Source: Caulobacteraceae bacterium
Lineage (GTDB): Bacteria; Pseudomonadota; Alphaproteobacteria; Caulobacterales; Caulobacteraceae
Direction: 5' to 3'
Length of the DNA stretch: 52,164 nucleotides
NCBI GenBank assembly: GCA_947441065.1
Contig: CANESI010000017.1
Location: 1 to 52,164, forward strand
Shown: piece by piece, positions 38,139-50,238 of the stretch
Layout of the letters: every line of letters starts with the position of its first letter
Numbering within the stretch: the first letter of the stretch is position 1
The notes under the pieces: model-generated
What the model was told of the DNA's origin: nothing
Databases searched by the model: none
The model's input: the letters and a program-made list of their open reading frames with translations, nothing else
Program-made: the position numbers and the translations under genes

Positions 38139-38241
38139 TGCCGTCCCCAGAATCGCTTTGATCGTTAAGGGATCATCCCCCACGACACGGGGGTCTGAGA
38201 AGCTTTATCCTTCAGTCAGGTCCTAGACCTAAGGCGCAGCG

Positions 38242-38454
38242 TCAATAATGCGGCGGCGGTGTGTCAGTCGCGCCAGCCCGCGTCAGGGCGGCGGTGTCCA
38301 TCTCTTCACGCAGTTCGCCGAACCGGCGGTCCAGACCGTCGATCTTGCGCCACTGGGCAATCACCATCTCGTTCAGATCGGCGATCATGCGGTCCTGCTC
38401 GGCGAGGCGGGATTCAAGCTCGGCCATGCGGGCGGCGGTGTCGGCATCGATCAT
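38242..38454 (-). CDS. slyX: SlyX family protein
   Basis: A 70-residue coiled-coil protein (ARMAELESRLAEQDRMIADL ... QWRKIDGLDRRFGELREE) ending PPPHY, the SlyX signature. The ATG at 38454 is preferred; a GTG at 38469 lies inside the island attachment repeat. Read in the guaA frame, the bases just upstream encode IEWE and a TAG stop five bases before this ATG, so slyX once followed guaA directly in one operon. The guaA-site island now separates them, and slyX may depend on a promoter inside the island. Function is unknown. Confidence 0.88.
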   Translation of the reverse strand: MIDADTAARMAELESRLAEQDRMIADLNEMVIAQWRKIDGLDRRFGELREEMDTAALTRAGATDTPPPHY

Positions 38455-38460
38455 CGGCCC

Positions 38461-38478
38461 TATTCCCACTCAATCGTC
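38461..38478. other. Left attachment site of the guaA island
   Basis: TCCCACTCAATCGTC at 38464-38478 is identical to 43654-43668 at the guaA 3' end; counting from 38461 the match is 17 of 18. On the minus strand it encodes T-I-E-W-E-stop in the guaA frame. Confidence 0.9.
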
Positions 38479-38625
38479 ACTACGTGTTTTTTCATATATT
38501 TTTCAATCACTTAAAAATAGTTTCAAACAACTTTGTAACTAACAATACCAACGAACCACCTAGCCCCAAAAGTATTTCAAAAAGTTCAACAAAAACAATC
38601 TTCAGTTACAAACTTTGAAACAACC

Positions 38626-39678
38626 TCAACAGCCCTTGTAGTTCTTAGCCACGCACTCACGAGCAAGAGCCTGCGCCGTTGATACATCATTTGATGTCAT
38701 TTTTCCCGCAACGATGTCTCTGTTTTTCACTGCGTCAGCGTACCCCCCTGATGCCGCAATATTAGACCACATGTGAGCATGAATATTGTCCTGTATGACG
38801 CCCTGACCTAAGCGATACATTACACCGAGATTATGCTGCGCTTTTACATTCCCCTGTGCCGCCGCCGAGCGATACAATCTCACCGCTTCCTTGTAATCTT
38901 GTGTGACGCCCTGACCCTCGTCATACATCAAAGCCAGATTGTACTGCGCTTTCGCGTCACCCTGTGCCGCCGCCGAGCGATACAATCTCACCGCCTCCGT
39001 GTAATCTTGTGTGACGCCCTGCCCCCTGTAGTACATCAAAGCCAGATTGTACTGAGCAGCCGCATCGCCCTGCTCTGCAGCAAGCCGATACCATCGCGCA
39101 GCCTCTGCATAATCTTTAGTGACGCCCTGACCCTCGTCATACATCAAAGCCAGATTGTACTGCGCTTTCGCGTCACCCTGATCTGCTGCTAGCCTATAAA
39201 GCCGCACCGCCTCCGTGTAATCTTGAGTTACACCCTTTCCATCGCCATACATGATGCCAAGATTTATCTGCGCACGAGCATTTCCCTGCTCAGCAGCAAG
39301 CCGATACCACTTTACCGCCTGAGAGTAGTCCTGAACAACGCCGCTACCTTTGTCGTACATCAGTCCAAGATTGAACTGCGCACCAGCATAGCCCTGCTCA
39401 GCAGAACGCCTGTACCACTTTACAGCCTCTGCATTATCTTGATTTACGCCCTGACCCATTTGGTAAAACTCACCAAGCAGATTTTGCGCGACCCTATCGC
39501 CTCTAAGCGCCAAAGGTCCTAACTCACGCGCGGCTGTTGCTAAATCCAGTATGCTAACCGCATCCAAAGCCCTCTTCATTGCCGCTGCATCGTCGAAGTC
39601 CGTTTGAGCGACGACAGCCCCACCGCTCGCCACGAGCAGAGAGAGCCCAAGAGCCGTTGCTGTGAATATGCGCTTCAT
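38626..39678 (-). CDS. Secreted Sel1-repeat protein
   Basis: A 350-residue exported protein; the ATG at 39678 begins the signal peptide (MKRIFTATALGLSLLVASGG, cleaved after VVAQ). After about 40 residues come seven consecutive 36-residue Sel1/TPR-like repeats with the pattern LALMYDEGQGVTQDY-EAVRLYRxAAxQG-AKAQYN. The tail has two cysteines (ARECVAKNYKGC). Sel1 repeats usually bind other proteins. Several repeats are nearly identical in DNA, for instance the stretches around 38905 and 39125. It is island cargo, 39 bases downstream of the short recombinase gene and on the same strand. Confidence 0.88.
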   Translation of the reverse strand: MKRIFTATALGLSLLVASGGAVVAQTDFDDAAAMKRALDAVSILDLATAARELGPLALRGDRVAQNLLGEFYQMGQGVNQDNAEAVKWYRRSAEQGYAGAQFNLGLMYDKGSGVVQDYSQAVKWYRLAAEQGNARAQINLGIMYGDGKGVTQDYTEAVRLYRLAADQGDAKAQYNLALMYDEGQGVTKDYAEAARWYRLAAEQGDAAAQYNLALMYYRGQGVTQDYTEAVRLYRSAAAQGDAKAQYNLALMYDEGQGVTQDYKEAVRLYRSAAAQGNVKAQHNLGVMYRLGQGVIQDNIHAHMWSNIAASGGYADAVKNRDIVAGKMTSNDVSTAQALARECVAKNYKGC

Positions 39679-39717
39679 TTTGACATCCCATCCAAGATCA
39701 AACACAGACAACCCAAC

Positions 39718-40290
39718 TTAACCAACAACCCTAGCCATAGCGCCTTCACTCAACTCTATATATTTCTGCGTCATCGCAAGCGACGAGTGCCGAGCAAGCG
39801 CCTGAACATCCCGAAGCGAACCACCAGCCGTTGCTATGTTTCGCGCCCACCGAGTGATCGCTGTCCGCCTACCACTATGCGAAGAACAGCCTGAAAAGCC
39901 AAGTTCACGATAGAGTGTCCAAAACCAGTTCGTCACGACTTGAGCCGAAAAAGCCTTGCCTGACCGAGATCTGATTATCGCGCCAGAGCAAGTTCTGCCG
40001 CCTTGAAACTCTTCAAGATGCTTCTTGAGCCGCCGACTTAGAAAGACCACGCCGCCGCTTTTGCCCTTAGCAGCCCGATCTTCCAGACGAATGACATCGC
40101 CGACATTGCCGTCTGAATCTGTCACCATTTCCCAAGTGACCGAAGCAATCTCTTTCGCCCTCAGCGCCGCATCAACAGACAGCAGAAACATCAAGCGATT
40201 TCTGTCCGCGCAGTTCGTTCCCGCCAAATGAGCCAGAACGACTTTTATTTGATTTTCGCCAAGCAGTTTTGCCTGCCTACCAAGACCCAA
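39718..40290 (-). CDS. Short tyrosine recombinase (catalytic domain only)
   Basis: A 190-residue recombinase that lacks the usual N-terminal core-binding domain. The catalytic set is visible: Arg in ALRAKEIASVTWEM, HSGRRTAIT (His and Arg), ARHSSLAMTQ (His) and the tyrosine in QKYIELSEG. The start is TTG with GGAG seven bases upstream, so the short length seems genuine and not the result of a break. Length and layout recall FimB/FimE-type recombinases, which work without the N-terminal domain. It may act on the island or on a small invertible segment; which one is not clear. Confidence 0.8.
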   Translation of the reverse strand: MGLGRQAKLLGENQIKVVLAHLAGTNCADRNRLMFLLSVDAALRAKEIASVTWEMVTDSDGNVGDVIRLEDRAAKGKSGGVVFLSRRLKKHLEEFQGGRTCSGAIIRSRSGKAFSAQVVTNWFWTLYRELGFSGCSSHSGRRTAITRWARNIATAGGSLRDVQALARHSSLAMTQKYIELSEGAMARVVG

Positions 40291-40428
40291 TAGAAATCTC
40301 CAAGATCGTTATGATATATTAACTATAGCAATGTTTTATAATAAAGTCAATACAAATCAAAATATCTACATCTTTTGTTAGTCAATGAATACAACAACTT
40401 AGTCCACCATCATTACATAAGACGCATT
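40291..40428. other. A+T-rich gap inside the island
   Basis: This 138-bp non-coding stretch lies upstream of the short recombinase. It has several TATA-like runs and could hold its promoter. No palindrome or repeat stood out. Confidence 0.4.
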
Positions 40429-41412
40429 TTATAATAATCTCGTCTTGATGATATAACCTTGACCCGAGTTTGAGTTGTTACGATTCATAAGAAGACGAGT
40501 GATCCTGTCCAAAAATCCGATCTCGTTAGCGTTCAAAGCCCTCACATCCATGACCGATCCGTCATCATCGTCTGAAATGAGTTGCTTCCCATATTTGCGA
40601 AACATCAAAGATTCAATCTCCTCGACGTGCTCCCTGCCAAACCCAACCTTAAATCGTAGATGATCGTTACCGCCTTTCGTAAAATAGTAAGCAAGATCAC
40701 TAAGATTTTCGTCCAATGATTTTTTCTTACCACCCCACTGCTTGCTTAAGTTTTTCAGTTCAACCTGCCGAGAGCCCGACCAATAGTTCTTCAAACGATC
40801 TCTTAAGCCAGCCTCCCGATCCGCAAGATCACCAGAAGCATCCGCGCCCAAATCAACAACTATGTGAGCGTGAACCAACACCATCGTACCGCCTGGACCC
40901 AAGCGCGCCAGTTTGCCCTCAACTGTTTGAGACCAATCGCCAGTCTCCACTAGATGTTCCACCAGCAGCAACTTGTGCCTTTGCGTCGCCTCTTGAGATT
41001 GAAATGACCTCATAAGATCCAAAGAGATCAGTTCAAGTTCAACGACCCCAACCGACGAGAAGCCAGACAGCGCAGATTCTAGCCTTGATACCATTTGCTC
41101 AACGCTAAGCATGACCATCGCCTCACTGTCGTCAAAGACAGTCCCAACCACATCATGAATAACCGTCAAATATCTAAGCCGATCCTGCGCGACCCCCCCG
41201 CCAATATGCTCCTTGAATGCCATATACATAAGATCACCGTGACCTTTTGACTCTGAATCATTCAACAAAGTTGTTGTTAGAGCGCATCCTGACAGTTTAA
41301 GTTTCTTTTTCCGATTAGTTTTTAGAGCGAATCCGTCCTCCATGATTAAGTGGCGTATTCTATTAAATGTTTCAGACCTTTCATTTTTCATTATTTCAAA
41401 ACTATTATCCAT
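40429..41412 (-). CDS. Island protein of unknown family with HUH-like and YxxK motifs
   Basis: A 327-residue protein I cannot assign by overall similarity. GGTGG about ten bases upstream supports the ATG. Three segments follow the order seen in rolling-circle initiators and relaxases: RYLTVIHD (80-87, motif-1-like), VHAHIVVD (His181, Ala, His183, an HUH), and YYFTKGG (Tyr242/Tyr243 and Lys246, a YxxK). Between them lies a basic stretch (KNLSKQWGGKKK). If real, these would form a metal-bound nicking centre, making this a replication or mobilisation protein for the island. The overall match is weak, and chance similarity is possible. Confidence 0.45.
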   Translation of the reverse strand: MDNSFEIMKNERSETFNRIRHLIMEDGFALKTNRKKKLKLSGCALTTTLLNDSESKGHGDLMYMAFKEHIGGGVAQDRLRYLTVIHDVVGTVFDDSEAMVMLSVEQMVSRLESALSGFSSVGVVELELISLDLMRSFQSQEATQRHKLLLVEHLVETGDWSQTVEGKLARLGPGGTMVLVHAHIVVDLGADASGDLADREAGLRDRLKNYWSGSRQVELKNLSKQWGGKKKSLDENLSDLAYYFTKGGNDHLRFKVGFGREHVEEIESLMFRKYGKQLISDDDDGSVMDVRALNANEIGFLDRITRLLMNRNNSNSGQGYIIKTRLL

Positions 41413-41656
41413 CGATTTACCACCTTTCGTTTAATATTTATATAATCCTGTAATACAACTCTTTCATCCGAGTGTGTAGTAACAGTGATTTCAGCATCAA
41501 CAGCCAAGAAGACCCAGAGAGACTATGAACAGAAGAAACAGATGTAAGTGAAGACATAACATTCCATTTGTATAAATAAACACATACATCATGATATTAA
41601 ATGATATTAAACACCCATTACGATCATCAACATTTAAGACCAAGAAAGATTATTCA
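41413..41656. promoter_or_regulatory. Divergent A+T-rich control region in the island
   Basis: This 244-bp gap separates the leftward HUH-like gene from three rightward small genes, so it should hold promoters for both. TATATAATCC-like sequence near 41447 could be a -10 box. If the HUH-like protein nicks DNA, its origin might also lie here; no clear nick-site hairpin was seen. Confidence 0.35.
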
Positions 41657-41818
41657 ATGACGAATCCACTACTTAGCCGAGAGCAACTGATACAATGCCA
41701 TCTAGAAATATTGTCCGACGCTTCTGACGAGACAGAAAGATCATTTCTCGCGAAGAAAATATTAGAAATCTATTATGCAGAAGAGCAAGAAAATGAACAG
41801 AACAATGAACCTGAATAA
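41657..41818 (+). CDS. Small island protein, unknown function
   Basis: A 53-residue acidic protein (TNPLLSREQLIQCHLEILSD ... YYAEEQENEQNNEPE), probably helical with a strongly charged tail. The ATG at 41657 is preferred to one at 41591 as it begins the ordered part. The next gene's frame overlaps its end. No family recognised. Confidence 0.5.
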   Translation: MTNPLLSREQLIQCHLEILSDASDETERSFLAKKILEIYYAEEQENEQNNEPE

Positions 41819-41969
41819 ACTGGTAGCCTTTAGAATAGACAACGCTCAAGAAGTCCATCTCAAAGAGATAGCCAAATCTAGGCATATTTCATTATCAACA
41901 TTAATCCGCCTCGCCCTTAACAAAGAACAAGAGGACTTCATTGAAGCCAGAAAGCATGCAAACCGATGA
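41775..41969 (+). CDS. Ribbon-helix-helix-like small protein
   Basis: A protein of up to 64 residues; ATGs at 41775, 41793 and 41808 are all possible. The core LVAFRIDNAQEVHLKEIAK-SRHISLSTLIRLALN follows the ribbon-helix-helix pattern: a short strand, a helix, then a second helix after an S-x-S turn. Such proteins bind DNA as dimers and often control island genes or serve as relaxase accessories. It overlaps both neighbouring small genes. Confidence 0.6.
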   Translation: MQKSKKMNRTMNLNKLVAFRIDNAQEVHLKEIAKSRHISLSTLIRLALNKEQEDFIEARKHANR

Positions 41970-42178
41970 AACTGAACCAAGACACCCGAAACGCGATTAG
42001 CCGAGCCTTGAACAGCAATGACGCAACAATCGCCTACATCTCAAGCGACCTCAAATCGTCAGCCCAGACCAAAATCATCTCTGAGCATACCGCTTCAATC
42101 AAAAAGGAAGTTTCTAAAAATAAAAATCTCGTACTTATCGCAATATCAGCCTCTTCAATAAATGACTTTCTCTCATGA
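41966..42178 (+). CDS. Small island protein, unknown function
   Basis: A 70-residue protein whose ATG overlaps the stop of the ribbon-helix-helix gene (ATGA), so it is translationally coupled to it. It has a polar N-terminal half (NQDTRNAISRALNSNDATIAY), a Lys-rich middle and a hydrophobic end (NLVLIAISASS). It could be a partner of the DNA-binding protein. No family recognised. Confidence 0.5.
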   Translation: MKLNQDTRNAISRALNSNDATIAYISSDLKSSAQTKIISEHTASIKKEVSKNKNLVLIAISASSINDFLS

Positions 42179-42223
42179 TTAAATCTAACATATATTATTA
42201 ATAAAGTCCATCAAAAAATGATA

Positions 42224-43498
42224 TTATTGATCGTTTTCACTGATGCCGTCCTTGTGAATCTTGAAGTTCTTTAAAGCAGCCCTTTTCTGCATTTCCAAGT
42301 CAATATGACCATAATGATTTTGAATGTTCAAAACGCCAGTTCCAGCAATCGCTGCAATGTCTGTATGCGAAACTTGAGCCCTCAGCCTCGCTGTTATTCC
42401 AAAATGCCTCAAAGAGTACCAAGTGATGTTCCTAGATTTATAGTCCAACCCTATTCCACGCATTAGATTTTCCCAATGCAAGTACCATTTCTGTTTAGAT
42501 ATTTTAGATTTACCGCCTATAGATGCAAATACATAGTCATCAGAACTTGAATGAGCCGCTCTCTCTTTAAGTCGACGAAAATATTCACCACCCCTAGTTT
42601 TTATCCGCCTATCTTTCCTGACCTTAGAAGTCTCCGCTCGTATATTCAGCGTTACAAGAAAACGATCCTTACCGATATCGTCAGTTATCTTCTCAATGTT
42701 TTCAACATCTCCCCACTTCAGTTGCCAAAGTTCGCCAACTCTCGCCATCGTATTGCTAGCGATCAAAACACAATCCTTGATTAGCAACCTCTCCAACCTT
42801 TGCTTCTCGTCGATGCATTCAGCCTTAGATGTGTAAGTCCTCATATATCGAACTAGAGCGTCATATTCTGCCAGAGTAAAAATACCTCGCCGACCGTATC
42901 CTTCGCGATTAGCAATATTTATTTTTCTAAAATAATATTTGTCAAAGTTCGCATGACCCTTTCTCCAAGCCATTGACTGCATATGATTTATTGTTGCTTG
43001 TTCATTTACGATAGTGACATCACGAACGCCATTTTTAGCGTTGAGTTTACGCCAGTTTGCATAATCATGCAGACTGTCTCTTGAGAGTTCTGATACTTTA
43101 AAACTTGCACTTTTGTATTCGAGCAGATGCTTTAGTTGAGATGAAATCGTAATCAGTCTACCTAAAGTTATATTTCCGACTTCAACATCTTCCTGTCGCC
43201 ACTTCTTATATTCTTCGACTAGTTCGCCCAAAGTTATCGAAAAGATTTTTCGACCGCTTTGAACATCGCTCAAGACCTTTAGAACTTCGACCTCTGCCAA
43301 TCTGACAGCAGTCTCGTAATCCCTAGTTCTTAGAGTTCGACGAACATATTTCTTTTCAGAAGATATCCACATTCTCAGTTGCCAGACATCGCCTGAAGCG
43401 AGTGTCCGAAAAATCTTCGCTCGACCATTCAGAATGTCGAACTCGTCAGTGTGAAAAGCAGTCTTGTTTAATCGAGCGCGTCGCTTCGTTTCAGTCAC
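42224..43498 (-). CDS. Tyrosine integrase of the guaA island
   Basis: A 424-residue recombinase with an N-terminal arm-binding-like part, a SAM-like core-binding domain (~95-205, LGELVEEYKKWRQ) and a C-terminal catalytic domain. The first Arg is in NTMARVGELWQLKW. The second box reads YSLRHFGITARL, with Tyr in place of the usual His. The nucleophile is the Tyr of NHYGHIDL. The gene starts with GTG, about 155 bases from the right attachment repeat, as expected of the integrase acting on this site. It is A+T-rich in codon use, unlike guaA beside it. Confidence 0.9.
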   Translation of the reverse strand: MTETKRRARLNKTAFHTDEFDILNGRAKIFRTLASGDVWQLRMWISSEKKYVRRTLRTRDYETAVRLAEVEVLKVLSDVQSGRKIFSITLGELVEEYKKWRQEDVEVGNITLGRLITISSQLKHLLEYKSASFKVSELSRDSLHDYANWRKLNAKNGVRDVTIVNEQATINHMQSMAWRKGHANFDKYYFRKINIANREGYGRRGIFTLAEYDALVRYMRTYTSKAECIDEKQRLERLLIKDCVLIASNTMARVGELWQLKWGDVENIEKITDDIGKDRFLVTLNIRAETSKVRKDRRIKTRGGEYFRRLKERAAHSSSDDYVFASIGGKSKISKQKWYLHWENLMRGIGLDYKSRNITWYSLRHFGITARLRAQVSHTDIAAIAGTGVLNIQNHYGHIDLEMQKRAALKNFKIHKDGISENDQ

Positions 43499-43649
43499 AG
43501 TTTTTACGATCCGTCGTAAATCAGATTCCTTTGTAAGAATCTTTGTAACTGAAACTTAAAAATGCAGCCAAATCAATAGCAGAGTTGATAGTTTGTGCTT
43601 GGTTTGTATGTAAAATATCTATAAATATCAACAGTTTGTATAACAATAC

Positions 43650-45226
43650 TTACTCCCACTCAATCGTCCCCGGCGGCTTGCTGGTCACGTCATAGACCAC
43701 GCGGTTGACGCCTCGGACCTCGTTGATGATCCGGGTGGCGCAGCGGCCTAGGACCTCCCAGGGAAATTCGAAGAAGTCGGCGGTCATGCCGTCGGTGGAG
43801 GTGACGGCGCGCAGGGCGAGCACGTCCTCATAGGTGCGCGCATCGCCCATGACGCCGACGGTCTTGACGGGCAAGAGCACGGCAAAGGCTTGCCAGATCT
43901 TGTCATAGAGGCCCGCCTTGCGGATCTCTTCCAGATAGATGGCGTCGGCCTGTTGCAGGGTGGCGACCTTTTGGGGCGTTATCTCGCCGGGGATACGGAT
44001 GGCCAGGCCTGGACCGGGGAACGGGTGACGATCCACAAAGGCGGGTGCCAGACCCAGCTCGACGCCCAGAACCCGCACCTCGTCCTTAAAGAGTTCGCGC
44101 AGGGGCTCGACCAGTTTGAGCTTCATAAAGTCCGGCAATCCGCCGACATTGTGGTGGCTCTTGATCACCGCCGAAGGGCCGCCGCGCGCCGAAACGCTCT
44201 CGATCACGTCGGGATAGAGCGTGCCCTGGGCGAGGAAGGCTGCGCCATCGATCTTGGCGGCCTCGGCGTCGAAAATCTCGATGAACAGACGGCCAATCGT
44301 CTTGCGCTTGACCTCTGGGTCGCTGACCCCGGCCAACTGGCCCAAGAAGGTGTCCTTGGCATTCACATGGATCAGGGGGATCTTGTAGTGCTCGTTGAAC
44401 AGGCTCACCACCTGCTCGGCCTCATTCAGGCGCAGAAGGCCCGTATCGACGAAGACGCAGGTCAGTTGCTCGCCAATGGCCTCGTGGATCAGAACGGCGG
44501 CGACGGAGCTGTCAACGCCGCCGGACAGGCCGCAGATGACCTTGCCGTCACCGACCTGCGCGCGGATCTTCTCGACCATTTCACGGCGGAACGAGGCCAT
44601 GGTCCAGTCGCCCGAAAGGCCTGCAATCCCGTGGGTGAAGTTGCGCAGGATCTTGGCGCCATTGGGCGTATGGGCCACCTCGGCATGGAACTGCACGCCA
44701 TAGAAGCGGCGGGCCTCGTCGGCGATGGCGGCATAGGGCGAGCCCTCGGACGTGGCGATGACCTCAAAGCCGGGCGGGATGGCGGTGACGCGGTCGCCGT
44801 GGCTCATCCACACGGTTTCGCGGGCATTGAGGCCGGCAAATAGCGGGCTAGGCTTGATGATGTCGATCTCGGCGCGGCCAAATTCGCCGTGATGGCCGCT
44901 CTCCACCGCGCCGCCAAGCTGAGCACAGAGGGCCTGCTCGCCATAGCAGATGCCCAGGACCGGAACGCCCATCTCGAACAGGCGTTGCGGCGCGCTAGGG
45001 CTCTCATAGTCGGTGACGCTGGCGGGGCCGCCCGACAGGATGATGGCCTTGGGGGCATAGGCGTCGAGGATGGCCTCGACCTTGTCATAGGGATGGATTT
45101 CGCAATAGACGCCGCTCTCGCGCACGCGGCGCGCGATCAGTTGCGTGACCTGGCTACCAAAATCGACGATCAGCACGCGCTGGTGGCCCGTGCCTGCGGG
45201 GGCGGCGATGGAAGCAGTCGTCTGGG

Positions 45227-45230
<4 letters not shown>
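43650..45230 (-). CDS. guaA: GMP synthase (glutamine-hydrolysing)
   Basis: A 526-residue enzyme that converts XMP to GMP with glutamine and ATP. The N-terminal class-I amidotransferase has LGICYGEQ (nucleophilic Cys) and QFHAEVAHT, in which His-x-Glu completes the triad. The ATP-pyrophosphatase domain has the P-loop [13 protein letters not shown]. The C-terminal dimerisation domain ends KPPGTIEWE. Its ATG overlaps the rsmB stop by four bases. The last codons are the attachment site of the downstream island and remain intact. Confidence 0.98.
43651..43668. other. Right attachment site of the guaA island
   Basis: 43654-43668 is identical to 38464-38478. Here the repeat forms the last codons of the intact guaA (TIEWE, stop TAA). 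The island therefore replaced the original TAG stop and next bases with its own without damaging guaA. Confidence 0.9.
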
Positions 45231-48757
<3,527 letters not shown>

Positions 48758-48825
48758 CAGTCTAAGGCAGTTCGGTTCGGAAGCGAAGCGGCGAACGACG
48801 AGCGAGTTGCTCACCTCCCCCTTCC

Positions 48826-48950
48826 GTTTCCCCCGCGCAGGCGGGGGTCCAGAACCGAGTGGCTCCGTCCGACAGCTGGCCCTCATCTGGATCCCCGCCT
48901 TCGCGGGGAACACGGACGAGAGAGAGGGAGAGGGTTGGGTGAGGGCCTTG
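48826..48950. repeat. Third cluster of the intergenic palindromic repeats
   Basis: 48826-48856 holds a hairpin element related to 34167-34203. 48889-48911 is the exact reverse complement of 35781-35803. 48926-48950 is identical over 25 bases to 34322-34346. All three families thus recur 13-14 kb away, between the Ppx/GppA and rlmE genes. Confidence 0.88.
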
Positions 48951-48964
48951 TTTGTTTAGAGTCC

Positions 48965-50164
48965 TCAACCCGCCTGAACAGCCTTGCCATGACGCGACCG
49001 GCGTCGGCGGGGGCGTTTTTTGCGGTTCTTGTCAGACATGAGCGTCAATAAAAGACCCTCACGCAAACCTCGGTCCGCCACGCGGACGCGGTCACAGGGC
49101 CAAACCTCTTGGACGGCCTGCAAGATGGCGGCACCGGCCAAGACCAGATCAGCGCGGTCTGGGCCAATGCAGGGCTGAGCGGCGCGTTCGGAGGGAAGCT
49201 GCTTCAAGAGGCTCATGGTCGCGACCTCGCAGTCCTCGCGGCGCATCCACAGACCGTCAATCTGCGTGCGGTCATAGCGACGCAAACCAAGATGCAAGCC
49301 CGCAATCCCTGTAATGGCCCCCGAGGTCCCAACCAGATGGGCCTGTCCGCTGTCGAAAATGGGCCTCATGGGATCAGCATGGGTGAAGGCGGCGATGCGA
49401 ACCTTGACGTCCTCGACCATGGACCGAAACCATGCCTCGCCCTGATCGGGGCGCTCGGGGAAGCGCTCAGCGAGACTGACCACACCCACCGGCAAGGAGA
49501 TCCAAGCGCGGATGGGCAAGGCCGAGGGCACAAAATCTCGCGCCCGGACATCCAAGGCCTTGTCGGTCAAATCGACCCACGACAGCTCGGTCGATCCTCC
49601 GCCTACGTCTATAACCAGAGCCGCCAGCGAATCGCGGTCGAACAGGTTTAAGCAGCCTGCGACAGACAGTTGCGCCTCTTCTCGCGGACTAATGACCTGC
49701 AGCCGGATACCGGTTTCCTTGGCCACGCGCTCGACAAATTCCGCGCCATTGCTGGCCGAGCGACAGGCCTGAGTGGCGATAGCCTTGACCCGCAAGGTCC
49801 GGCGCCGCTTGATTTTCTCGGCACAGATGCGCAGGGCGGCCATCGCCCGGTCCATCGCCCCATCGGCCAAACGCCCTGACTGGCTAAGGCCTTCGCCCAA
49901 TCGGACAATGCGCGAATAGGACTCAATGACCCGAAAGCCGCCCAAAGACGGGGTCGCGATCAGAAGACGGCAATTGTTCGTGCCCAGATCAACGGCAGCA
50001 TAGAGCGGCGCCTCCACCGAGACAGGCTCAGCAGACAGTGGCTCTAGGCGGCCGACGGGGTCGGCTGCAGGGGGTGGCGCCTTGTTCATGGCCCAACTCG
50101 CGGAAGAGACAGACGGGATCGTCGCCTCGGTTGAGGTGACTGTAGCAACTCGTGGCTCAATCAC
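48965..50164 (-). CDS. Ppx/GppA family phosphatase
   Basis: A protein of about 399 residues in the actin-like ATPase fold. AAVDLGTNNCRLLIA (phosphate 1), VIDVGGGSTELSWVDL (phosphate 2) and LVGTSGAITGIAGLHLG are present. Members cleave polyphosphate or pppGpp; the sequence does not separate the two. The first 45 residues are low-complexity. GTG at 50164 opens the frame, but ATG at 50089 is also possible, and neither has a clear ribosome site. The tail is very basic (KNRKKRPRRRRSRHGK). Confidence 0.88.
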   Translation of the reverse strand: MIEPRVATVTSTEATIPSVSSASWAMNKAPPPAADPVGRLEPLSAEPVSVEAPLYAAVDLGTNNCRLLIATPSLGGFRVIESYSRIVRLGEGLSQSGRLADGAMDRAMAALRICAEKIKRRRTLRVKAIATQACRSASNGAEFVERVAKETGIRLQVISPREEAQLSVAGCLNLFDRDSLAALVIDVGGGSTELSWVDLTDKALDVRARDFVPSALPIRAWISLPVGVVSLAERFPERPDQGEAWFRSMVEDVKVRIAAFTHADPMRPIFDSGQAHLVGTSGAITGIAGLHLGLRRYDRTQIDGLWMRREDCEVATMSLLKQLPSERAAQPCIGPDRADLVLAGAAILQAVQEVWPCDRVRVADRGLREGLLLTLMSDKNRKKRPRRRRSRHGKAVQAG

Positions 50165-50238
50165 AACGGCTGGCTTGAAGACATCACTTCTTGGCGCTCA
50201 CCCGCGCCTAAACATTTTGCGCGGGCCGAACTGGGTGT

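Larger units (their letters stand above)
38464..43668. mobile_element. 5.2-kb integrated island at the guaA 3' end
   Basis: Bounded by 15-bp identical repeats, A+T-rich against the surrounding DNA, and holding two tyrosine recombinases. The full-length recombinase lies at the guaA side. Other cargo: a Sel1-repeat secreted protein, a protein with HUH-like and YxxK motifs, and three tiny genes. The 12-mer TTTGTAACTGAA occurs near the right end (43542-43553) and in reverse near the left end (38601-38612), as expected for arm-type integrase sites. guaA is a known insertion target for genomic islands. Confidence 0.88.

Noticed and set aside
38177-38193. CCCCC/GGGGG hairpin between slyX and the MAPEG gene
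   Set aside because: It has a five-pair stem, a seven-base loop and no T-tract on the relevant strand. A terminator role cannot be supported.
38454-38469. GTG start giving SlyX five extra residues
   Set aside because: These codons belong to the old guaA end inside the attachment repeat. The ATG at 38454 starts the family-like sequence.
40291-40428. Possible missing N-terminal domain of the short recombinase in the upstream gap
   Set aside because: The gap is A+T-rich with no recombinase-like coding sequence evident, and a proper ribosome site precedes the TTG. A truncated pseudogene is less likely.
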